DNA of 28,287 bases from Dimorphilus gyrociliatus (taxonomy: Eukaryota; Annelida; Polychaeta; Dinophilidae): NCBI GenBank assembly GCA_904063045.1, contig CAJFCJ010000144.1, positions 1-28,287 of the forward strand, written 5' to 3'. The notes beneath the pieces were generated by a model. That model searched no databases. It saw nothing but the letters and a program-made list of their open reading frames with translations, and was not told the origin of the DNA. The first letter of the stretch is position 1, and every line of letters begins with the position of its first letter. Shown here piece by piece: positions 1 to 9,558 of this stretch. The position numbers and the translations under genes are program-made.

Positions 1-2
1 AA

Positions 3-1682
3 AATTTTCAAACGGTAGAAAATGGTTTTAAAATGGTGTGTAAAGGATTAAAATCCTCTTCAAACACATTAAAACATGTCTATTTTAGTTGTTGCGAATT
101 GAATTCTAAGCAAGCAGATTATCTTGGAGAAGTATTTCAATACTGTTTTTCATTGGAACACATTGATTTATCTTTTAATTCCAAAATGAATAATGACGAT
201 AGAGAAGGATTCAAAAAGATATGCCAGAATTTAAAATCATCCTCCCACACTCTTAGAAGTATCAATCTGAAAAAGTGTAATTTGAATAAGGACCAGGCTA
301 AATATTTAGCGGAAATATTAAGTAAATGCTCCTTCTTAGAAAATGTAAACTTGTCGAAAAATTTTAAAATGAAACATAGTTTTGAAAGCATTTGTAAAGG
401 ATTGAAATCATCTTCGAACACTTTAAAACATTTAAATTTAAGCAAATGCGAATTGAGTAATTTCCCAGCTACTTGTCTTGGAGAAACACTTGGAAAATGT
501 TCTTCATTGGAAAGTCTTAATCTATCTTACAATTTTGAAATGGGAAGTGGATTTGAAAGTATTTGCCAAGAACTTTATTCGTCTTCAAGTACTTTAAAGC
601 GAGTGATTGCAACTAATTGTAACTTTGATCAGGATCAACAACAAACCAATCATCTAGGGGAGCTATTTGAAAAATACAACAAACAAATTGGAGGAACAAA
701 CTAATTGTCTTGGAGAAACTTTTAAAGAATGTTTTTCTTTGGAGAATGTTGATTTAGCTTTTAATTCTAACATGGGCGACAATGGAATTAAGATGATTTG
801 TAAAGGACTCAAATCATCCTCAGACAGTTTACAACAGATAAGAGTTGACTCTTGTGAATTGAGCGATAATGGAGCAAAATATCTAGGAGATTTATTTGCA
901 AAATGCTTATCATTAGAGGAAGTTAATATGTCGAATAATTCAAAAATGGGTAATGAAGGATTTGAAAAGATTTGTAATGGACTGGAATCATCTTTCAAGA
1001 CTTTAAAGCAAATTAAAATGAAAGATTGTGAATTGAATGAGAATTGTATGAAAAATTTTACAAAAACAATATCAGAGTGCACTTCAATAGAATTTCTTGA
1101 CTTGGCTAACAATTCTAAAATGAAGGATGCATTTTCATTATTTTGCCAGGAACTCGGATCCTTTTCCTACACTCTGAAGCGTATTAGCGTAAGTAACTGT
1201 AAATTGAGTAGTAGTCAAGCAAGTGATCTTGGAGAAGCACTCAAGAATTGCTTACAACTGGAAAATGTTGATTTAGATCATAATGCTGAAATGGGAGAAA
1301 ATGGATTTGAAAAAATTTGCATAGGACTCGAACCTTCTTCAAACTCCCTGGAAGAAATCCGATTAAGTTCATGCAAATTGAATTCAAATCAAGCGAAACG
1401 CCTTGGAAAAACATTTGAATGCTGCTCTTCATTAGAAGTTGTTGATTTGAGTAATAATTCTATAATGGAGATGATGGATTTCAAATAATTTGCCAAGGAC
1501 TTCAATCCTCTTGTTTAACTTTAAAAGAAATTAAAATAAATGATTGTAAATTGAACGCAAAGCAGGAAAAATGCCAGAAAGAATTATTTGAAAAATGTTT
1601 TACTCTGAGGAATCAACCTAAAATGACACATGGAATCCAAGGCAAAAAAAAAGTTGTTAAGAAACAAAATGGTAGCAAATAG
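3..1682 (+). pseudogene. Ribonuclease-inhibitor-type LRR protein, 5'-truncated by window edge, two frameshifts
   Basis: The reading frame is open at the left edge, so the gene begins outside the window. It encodes tandem pairs of about 28-residue leucine-rich repeats of the ribonuclease-inhibitor (RNI) type. A recurring unit has the form GLKSSSNTLK...CEL...LGE...CSSLE.(V/L)(D/N)LS.N..M. Frame 3 runs to a stop at 702-704, but LRR coding resumes one frame later from about 694, where one repeat half (about 638-675) is joined out of register to a similar one (about 693-730). No GT lies between 651 and 705, so an intron cannot explain the shift. A second shift (one G apparently missing near 1466-1470) returns to the original frame, which runs to TAG at 1680-1682 with a lysine-rich tail. 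Two breaks argue for a pseudogene, although sequencing error is possible. There is no signal peptide or membrane segment in the visible part. It is paralogous to the LRR loci near 15350 and 20408. Confidence 0.8.
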
Positions 1683-1693
1683 GCTTTGTCTGA

Positions 1694-1992
1694 TGCTGGA
1701 AACACTTTTTACAGCTAGACAAGATGATAACAAGGCAACAAGGTTCCCAGGCTACCAAACTTGTGTCCAATGTTGAAGAATTAGCAAGGTCCTGATGGAT
1801 GTTGTTTCCAGTTGATCCTTCCAGGTTGTGGTTAGATGATTGGAGTGAAACAGTGAGGATTTATATACTTGAAGACTTTTCTCTACTGTCCAATCACCAC
1901 TTTACAGCTACGAACCCAGCTAGTTCATATTTGTCATTAGAACAATATATTACAAAGTCAGTACACTATATTCAATACAAAAATATTTTAAA
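1694..1992. repeat. Dispersed repeat, copy A
   Basis: This non-coding block closely resembles 16445-16660. Shared landmarks in the same order are CCAATGTTGAA, GGTTCC/GGTTCCAG, GAGTGAAA, GAGGATTTATATA, ACTTTTCT.TACT.TCCAATCACCA and a terminal GTACACTAT. Both copies lie downstream of a decayed LRR gene. The element could be a solo LTR or other promoter-bearing repeat (it contains TTATATA), or simply 3' flank co-duplicated with the LRR gene. I see no transposase. Confidence 0.6.
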
Positions 1993-2143
1993 TATATGAA
2001 ATTCTTTATCATTTATAATTTTTCAAAAAGATGAGGTGTGCTATCAATTTATTCATTTAGCATATTATGCCTACAACATTAAAAATACAATATAGATATT
2101 GATTTTCAAATGAAAGTTGACATTTTTGTTTTATGCCTTATTT
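1993..2143. other. AT-rich intergenic spacer
   Basis: Between the dispersed repeat and the 3' end of the dehydrogenase gene I see only AT-rich sequence. It should contain the dehydrogenase 3' UTR on the minus strand. Confidence 0.5.
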
Positions 2144-3287
2144 TCAAAGCTTTTTATAGATCATATCAGAAATTGTAGTTGGAGCGTAAGACAATGGAAT
2201 TATTAAGTATTTCGGTAAGAAACCAACTGTATAACGATTCCTCGGCCATTTTGAAAGTATTGAATGTTCATAAGCGTCTGTAACTTTGTATAAATCATTT
2301 GATCCAGATTTCTTGGTTTTTTTTTTGTTATATGTTTTTGAAACTGTAAAAAAAAACTATATAAATATTTTAGCTCTAAAACAAAAAAAACCACCAATTT
2401 GATGGACAATTTTTACAGGTTTTAAGGTACATTTCTTCACTTGGATATTTTTCCTTTACCCATTTCGAAGCTCTCTTGTAACTGTTCAAAACTCTTTGAA
2501 TATCCGAATTGTTTTTACGTATATCCGTTCGAAATTTTCCAGGTTCGATTGTATGAACAGAAACATTCCAGTCTAGGCATTTTAGATGAAATCTGTTTTT
2601 GGTTTTATGCATTTTTTTTTGCATTGAAATTTCTAGAATTATTGTTAAGCTTACCCTAAAATGCTTGACAGACCCTCAATACCATTTTTAGACATACCGT
2701 AGTATAAATTTGCAGATTGACTTCGTCCAGCCATAGATCCCATGTTAATAATTCTACCTTTAGCTCTATTAATTAATTCGAGAAATTTAAAGCACATTAC
2801 TGCGGGTGCAACTGCATTTACTCTTAAAACTTCCACTAATTCTTTTACTAAAAGAGTATCTGGAGTACCGCAACAGTTTCCAATAATTCCTGCATTGTTT
2901 ACTAAGGCGTGCAAACCTTTATCCCCTACCTTTTTTGCTACCGTTTCTTTTAGATTATCAATTTCCGCTTCATTGCAAACATTTAAAATGTACGTTGTCA
3001 ATTTACTTGAACAGGATTCCGTAAGCTCCTTAGATCCATTTTCAGTTAGGCATGTTGCAATTACATTCATTCCTAAGCCGTCTAGACGCTTTGCCAGTAA
3101 ATTTCCAAAGCCTGTGGAGACGAAATAGTGTACAATAGACAAATAAAAGTATATAATTACCAGTATCGCATCCCGTTATTAGAACGTATTTGTCTTGTAT
3201 ATTTTCGATATAGAAAGACCTTATGAACCATTCTATAAGCCTTGCGAAAACTATTAAAAGAATAACCCAGCCAATGATAACAAACAT
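2144..3287 (-). CDS. Retinol/hydroxysteroid dehydrogenase-like SDR (SDR9C family), 4 exons, 319 aa
   Basis: Minus-strand exons are 3287-3161, 3111-2655, 2592-2417 and 2343-2144. The introns are 49, 62 and 73 bp, all GT-AG, with phases 1, 2 and 1. Together they give an uninterrupted 319-residue protein, the usual SDR9C length. Residues 1-25 form a hydrophobic N-terminal anchor. The nucleotide-binding motif TGCDTGFG spans about 38-45 across the first intron. NNAG is at 114-117, the catalytic serine in NMGSMAG at about 168, and YGMSK (Tyr180, Lys184) supplies the YxxxK pair; EPGKFRTDI is the family PG motif. The C-terminal exon encodes VTDAYEHS..SKWPR.RY.VG, typical of RDH5/HSD17B6-like enzymes. 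These are membrane-anchored NAD(P)-dependent oxidoreductases of retinoids, steroids or related alcohols; the substrate here cannot be told. All catalytic residues are present. Confidence 0.93.
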
Positions 3288-3790
3288 AATGTTTTCACCG
3301 CCCTGATGACAAGCAGACTGTAATTTTTTAGCAGGGTTTTTTTTTCAACAAACAAACAAACAAACTCAAATTAAAGCTCAATGAATTGAATGGTAACATA
3401 TTTTTATTATTATTATATTTTAATTCATTATCAGTTGATATGGAAGATTTTTTAAAGGTTATCTACTACTTCTGCTTGTAATAAATACCATACTAGGAAA
3501 CAGCTGCTCCCAATTTTTTAAATCTTTTCAATACTAATACAACTTACGCCATCTGTTTGCATCTATGGAAATAATAACACTGCAATAATTGTAAACCTAA
3601 CCTAGAAGAGCCTATTCTCTGTTTCTTGTATTCGTAGAATAAATAGGTCAAACAGTTATTTGAGAAATTGAGTATTAAAATCTCCAATTTTTAAATGCGA
3701 GACTATTACAATTGTAAGAAGCTTTTTCGTATTTAAAGCCTAAGCTTGAATATTCTGAAACATAAACGTTCAAATTTGATGATGACGACA
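3288..3790. other. Intergenic region, probable dehydrogenase 5' flank
   Basis: No coding signal was found. It should hold the minus-strand promoter of the dehydrogenase. A short (CAAA)n microsatellite lies at about 3345-3365; the rest is AT-rich. Confidence 0.45.
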
Positions 3791-4100
3791 CTAATTTGAA
3801 GCCAAATAATGTAGATCAAGAAAATCTTTAGATAGCACAATTCGGCATTTTTCCTTTTTACTTCTTTCCTTGCTATACATTCCGAAAACTTTGACATCCC
3901 AAAACTGTAAATTAACACCCAGATGTTCGTGTTCAATGTATTCGAATGAGCCATCTAGTGGCAAACTACACGTTAATTTATTCCTTGCAATATCATCATC
4001 GCAATTTATTGCTATATCGACTGTAAATTTTAACAGGAGTATAGGGAAAACTGGTAATTGTATAGGGAAGAAAATAGCTGCAAAGCTGAAAATTTGAATA
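3791..4100 (-). CDS. Hypothetical exon, possibly secreted protein
   Basis: An open frame of about 100 residues ends at a TAG at 3791. It has no upstream ATG in frame. A plausible splice acceptor (pyrimidine-rich run ending TTTTCAG near 4085-4095 on the minus strand) suggests a terminal exon. The start is hydrophobic (FAAIFFPIQLPVFPILLL), like a signal peptide or membrane segment. It is followed by a polar part with three cysteines (NCDDD, LTCSL, KCRIV) and a charged KERSKKEK stretch. I recognise no family, and chance openness in AT-rich DNA cannot be excluded. Confidence 0.35.
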
Positions 4101-4120
4101 TGTAAAAGGTATTTATACAA

Positions 4121-4875
4121 CTCATGATCAAGTAACTAAATGCAAGAAAACTGAAACTGAAGATTTTTCCTTGATCAAATAATAGATATATCAATTATAG
4201 ATATGTAGATAAATAGAAATATTCATACCAATTCAATTCTGAGGGATTATTAGTCAATATGAACGATAAAAGACAAACTTATCAATCTATCTAAATTGTT
4301 TATCAAATGGAAAAAGAACAAAAAGAAAGTGTTGACAAAATTCTATTTGTAATATTTTTTCCAGGATAATCTAGGACATTTAGAACATTGAATAATCAAT
4401 ACATTTCTGTCATTTAGTAAAATTCTAAAAATAGAAATTGATAGAAGAAGAATGAAAAACCAATCAATCAGTTTGTACTGATAAATCTTACAATTGTCAC
4501 GTGGTATAGAGTTCATAAAGAGAGCAGTCTTTTTGATTATACCAAGAAAATCCTTGGTGTGTTTTTCTAGTGTATTCTAAAATAATATATTTCGTAATCT
4601 GTGTTTTTTGTATTAAAATTGCCAGAAATAATTAATTGTTTAAATAATTTATTTGTAATAAGGTAAATTTAATCATAATATAATTCTTTTGTAGTGTCTT
4701 TTAGAATGTTTTTTATCCTCTTCCTATAGGAAAAACTTTCTACTGATTGGCTATTTTTCTAACCAATCAGAGTTAATTTTAAAGGTGAAGGAAAACAATG
4801 ACCATCATCTGTTTATCAACAAAAGTTTGAGCAACTGAAAGGAGAACTCTGAAAAGAAATTATTTGTGGATTAGC
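4121..4875. other. Intergenic, AT-rich
   Basis: No coding frame was supported. A pair of inverted CCAAT motifs (ATTGGCT and ACCAATCAG) lies near 4743-4769, just before the MULE remnant. These may be CCAAT boxes or part of a small inverted repeat. Confidence 0.4.
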
Positions 4876-5225
4876 TTGAATACATTGAAGAAACATTGAT
4901 TAAAAGCAGTGTGTGGCCTCCTCAATTTTGGTCTGTTTATCAATTAGTTGTGAGGACAAACAACTATGTTGAGGCATGGCATTTCAGAGTTAACAGAAAC
5001 TTGAAAATGGATGAGGTCTTTTATTCTCTAATAAAAGAATTAAGAAGAGAAGCTGAATTAGTAGAGAAGAAGTATAAAGATTTACAATTTAAAATATTTC
5101 AGTTATGGAGTAAATTCGAAGAAAGAGAAATGAGTTTGGATGAATTATTGGATACACTCTTAATACTATTGATATTTCTTGCTCTGCATTTTATTTTGTT
5201 ATATTTTCTACTAAGTTTTAATTAA
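4876..5225 (+). mobile_element. MULE-type transposase C-terminal remnant
   Basis: The open frame begins after a stop near 4872 and reads LEYIEETLIKSS, WPPQFWSVYQ, RTNNYVEAWHFRVN, then MDEVFYSLIKELRREAELVE. This matches the segment after the catalytic core of Mutator-like (MULE) transposases, where FPP.(I/L)WN.Y...RTNN..EGWH..(F/L)N is the conserved block. The catalytic DDE region is not present upstream, so this is a 5'-truncated copy. The last about 30 residues are very hydrophobic (LLDTLLILLIFLALHF), which is not usual for the family and may be fused flanking DNA. A domesticated fragment is possible but there is no ATG before the conserved part. Confidence 0.65.
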
Positions 5226-5407
5226 TTGTCAGAAGATAATGTCCTGTAGTAATTGCTCAACTAACATTTATAGAAATGCGAAATATAAGATTTTCGAGTA
5301 AATGTCAAATCTATAGAATATTTAAAATTTTATATTAAAAAAATAGTAATGAAAAATATTTTAAAAGCTAAAAACAATTGTCATTTAAACAAAATAAATC
5401 TGATAGA

Positions 5408-8400
5408 ATGCTATTCATACTAGTATTGTTATTTTGTTATTTGAATAGAGCTGAGAAATTTGAAAGTGAAGGAAAATATTTTTTAGATATTATTCAAGAA
5501 ACTGAACAATATGCTGAAGGATATTTAAAAATTTTCATTAAAAATAAAGTCTATCCTATCCATTTTGAATTTGGAAAGAGAGATTTTCCATCAAGCATGT
5601 GTGGAATTATGGGATATGATGATCTATTTACCCTTTCCTATACAACTGGCAAAGAGACACCTAAAAAAATTGAAATAGTTTATGATGATGAAAAATGCTG
5701 TTTTCTGTAAATTAAAAGAAAATTATTGCAGACTCATCTATTTTATGGTCAATTAATTTGTCCATTAATAGATGGTTTGTTACCATATATACTATAAATT
5801 CAATTGAACTTTTCTTTAGGAAATACCACAAAAGTAAATCATATGACTATGAATTAATAGTGAAATGTTCCAAAAATAATTCTCAATGTCGGCAATTAAT
5901 TTTTTCAGTCTTTTATTAAGAAAATACAATTATAAAATGTAAATGTATACTTTAAAATAGATATTTTTAGTATGGCAACTTCACGGCTGAAATTCCATAA
6001 ACTTTATCTAAGAAGAGAGAAAACTGTATATGAAATTTTTACCCTAAATGATTATGATAAAAAGAGAATATGTGAAAAAACATTACTGTCAATAAAAAAA
6101 ACATTTGAAAATAGATTACAGTTACAAAGTCTTCAAAAAGTACTTTTATTGATAAATAACGATACTTTCAAATTTGTTTACAACTACTCAAAATCAATGA
6201 CAAATGGTTATGAAATATTTTGCACACAAAGTGATTTAAAAGGTGTCGATTTCACTTATTTTATAAAAACAAAACAACTAAAATTATTTTCCAGAGATAA
6301 AGAAAATTTTGAAAGGAATTGCTTTATCAAGTGTTTATGTTCATAAATACCAACTTGATCTATTTCCATACAGCGTTGAATCAAAATCTTACGGAATAGT
6401 GCCTTTAGCATTTAGCCTATTTCTTAAAAATGACGTTTGTTGTTCATACATATGTTGGGGTATCGATAAACTAATACCCATAAAATCTACTTGTAAATCA
6501 ACTATAATTTTTCCAAAGGTTTCCAACTTCTACACCAAAAAGAAATCAAACTTAATAATTTAAACATTTGAAATTTCCAGAAAATGTTGCCAGTTATACA
6601 ACCTTGCAATGATACTTTTACAAACATTCTTGATTGTTCTATATATAATTTGCCTAAAATAAATAAAATCAGAGTAATAACAATTGATTGCGAATACAAT
6701 TTTGAAAAAGGTAAATGTTTGTTTTAGTAGACTTTTCGGGGAAAAGAGGAAACTTCAAATTTCTTTAAACTAGTAAATAATTATAAAAAGTGACTTTTCA
6801 GTGCCTGGGATGTTGAATTTAAACAATATTCAATTACTGTTCAATAAATATAGAATGGAAGCTAAATATGATATTGGAGTATTAAAGCTAAGATTAAAAA
6901 ACAATCAATCAGATATATTTAACATTCAATACAAAAAATTGCCTAATAAAATACTAGCACAAATTTGTTCAACAATTGGCTATGATAATCTTTTTTCTCT
7001 TATGTATCCTTGGCAAAACTCTCTAACGAAAAATAATCATAAATATTATGATATTTTTTCAAAATCTTTTACATTTTGTTGCTATTTGTAAGTTTATTTT
7101 AAACTAATAAATCATTTTTGAATTTACTTGGAAAAAAATTCAAATTTAAAAAATTTAATATAGTCTACCTGGAAAGAAAGTTGATACATATAATGGAATG
7201 AGTTTAAAATGTTTCAAAAGAAATGTTTCCTGTATGTACTTCCACTTTTTTTTGCATATATATGAATAGGAGGGGAGTAAAATAGCCAAGATAAGTAGAA
7301 ATGTTGAGAGTAGGAGATAGAGGTGGAGATAGAAGGAAAGATAGAGCAAAAGACAGAGTAGTGTAAGAATTAAAAGAGAATTCTAAAATTTTAAAATAAA
7401 AAGATAAGAAAAAACACAACTGATTCTTTTCTATCTTTGAAATAGAAATTCTACAATATGTTTTTTTCAGATATTTTTGCAAATTCCAGAACAAACAGTA
7501 AACTAACTGATCTATATTTTAGAATAAATACAAAAAATTTTAAAATTTATGGAAATGCTAAAAAAAGAAAAAGTTTTTGCAAGAAAAGTGAATTTCTTCT
7601 ATTTAAAAAATTGTCTAAAAAATCCCATAAGAAAATATATTTTGATGAAAATATGGCTATTTTGAACATTAGTAGAAAAAAATCCAAAGAAATTCTCTGT
7701 CCCATGAAATATTTAAATGGTAAAGAAATTTCAATATTTGATTTACTGCCCTCTCTTTCTCTTTCTGTTTTTTCTGTGTGACTGTTTCTTTATATCTGAA
7801 TTTTTTTATTCTGTTTTCTCTATGAGCATAGATCTCACACCTATCCATTCTAATATGAACAACTACTCATCTTTTCAACTATTCTCACTTTTTGGAAAGA
7901 AATATGACATATTTTTTGAATCAAAAAACTATGGTCTAGTACTACCATATTTTAAAAAAAAGGTCAACATATTCAAGTTGTGTAAAAATGTATGCAAGAA
8001 ATTATCAATGGCTCTAAATTCCTTATCATGCTATAGAACAAATCGTTATTCATCAGCAGTTAATACTAAACATATTTTAGAACTTTTTAAGTGAATTTTT
8101 TTGCAGCAATTTAAGCAGAAGCGATTGTTAATTGGAAATTGTAAACAACCTTCAAAATATGAAAGATGTACTTTGAATAGAACAGAAGGAAATTTTTATG
8201 AAGCCTTTATGTTTTGCGATACAATTCAAACAGAATATAGTAACTCTTTCATTTTTTTCTTATATTTAAAGAATGGCTGATTCTTAAGTAGAATCTGTAA
8301 TTGAATAGGAGATAAGCAAAATTAAAACTTCTTCAAGCATATACAATTTCTTTTACTTATTGTAGAATATCGTTTCTACTCTATAAACGAAGATACTATT

Positions 8401-9558
8401 AAATATAAAATTGATAGGAAATATAAGAAATATGCAAGTATTTTTCAAATATTATATAAAAATGTCTGGTACAATTTTCGATTCATTGAGTACTTTGAAA
8501 TTCAAATTATATGTAAATATTTTGGTTTTAATTATGGGAAAATTATTCAAGAATCAAATATCCTTGATTATATAACTGCTTTTAAAATATATAAAATGAA
8601 GAGTGTTGATGCTTTTGAGACATTAATATGTAAGAATGAGTCACTTCCACATTGTACTTTGAAAAAGAAAAGGTAATAGATATAAGTTCTTTGTACTATT
8701 TTTTGTACAAAATCAATACTTGAATTAATTATGTCAATGTTAAAAGCAAATCAAAAAATTGGCTGCCTTTTCACATAGAATGTTCCAATGATGAACCTCT
8801 TGAAAGTAAGACCATTGCAATTAATTTATTTGTATAATTAATCTAATTTTCAAATAAAATTTACTGATTGCCCAACAAAATCTGCCCTTTTAATCTATGA
8901 TGTTTGTTATTATACATTCAAGTATAATAAACTACTATTAATATCGGAAATGAAAGAGTTTTGTGCAAAAAAGAATTTGACATACTCTGATTATCCAACA
9001 TTTAATTCACTATTTGTCATGCTGTTCTTATCTTCTGTCAAAGAGCCAAAAGTTGATATGTTTTCAAAGAATAATCCATTTAGTTTTCAAAGTGAGGCTT
9101 TTGATGTTTTAAAAATATATTGTTAAAGAAAGGTTGTTTACAATTCTTTTAGTTTTTGAGAAGAAAAATTATAGAAGAAATACTTACATTTTTGTATCAA
9201 CAAGTGGAAGAACATTAACTGTTCCTCCGTATTTCAACAATGATGTATGTATCTTGAGAGATTGTGTCGAGTGTTCCACTATTTTGTTTCCATAGAGAAA
9301 TACACAACTGACACATTTAAATAAACATTTATTACTACCTGCTGATTTCACTGGAAAAAATTTTGAAACATGCAAAACTGTATTATATCAAATTGAATTT
9401 CAAGTAAATATTTGTAACATGAGTATTATAATCATAAATATTTGCAATTTGATATTAGATATATGAGATTGAATATATAGACACCCTGACCATTTCGCAA
9501 TCACAGTTAAACTGCTTAGAAGGCTGGCAGCAGTATATAGTTTGCCAAAAGATTTTAA
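5408..9558 (+). other. Ectodomain exons: nine divergent SRCR domains as three A-B-C triplets
   Basis: The clearest SRCR copy is on the 8366-8805 exons. It has ASIFQILYKNVWYNF, IQIICKYFGFNYG (the C..LGY core), CKNESLPHC (C..(G)xE.SL..C) and NWLPFHIEC (the C-terminal cysteine). Other cores are SSMCGIMGYDDLF (exon 1) and AQICSTIGYDNLF (exon 6). Triplet 1 covers 5408-6710, triplet 2 6802-8239 and triplet 3 8366-9558. A-type domains share an internal phase-2 intron, then a short exon of 68, 68 or 59 nt ending in phase 1. C-type domains share FESKNYG-like and VESKSYG-like starts, a phase-0 intron before the C-x(8/9)-C stretch and a phase-1 exit. Several canonical cysteines are lost, so the folds are diverged. 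SRCR domains usually bind proteins, glycans or polyanions. Confidence 0.7.

Noticed and set aside
2742-3128. Plus-strand 128-codon frame.
   Set aside because: It is the antisense shadow of the dehydrogenase exon, which has complete family motifs.
5707-5731. A 25-bp intron ending at TTGCAG after the first receptor exon.
   Set aside because: It leads to a stop within eight codons; the longer intron to 5819 keeps the SRCR frame and matches the homologous exon of unit 2.
8091-8106. A 16-bp micro-intron.
   Set aside because: It shifts the frame into a stop; the 48-bp intron 8059-8106 has the right phase and aligns with the homologous intron at 6519.
9184-9375. Minus-strand 63-codon frame with a strong donor GTAAGTATTT.
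   Set aside because: The plus strand over the same bases gives exons 9153-9244 and 9296-9403 whose phases join the SRCR and LDLa exons and align with other C-type SRCR starts; the minus frame resembles no family.
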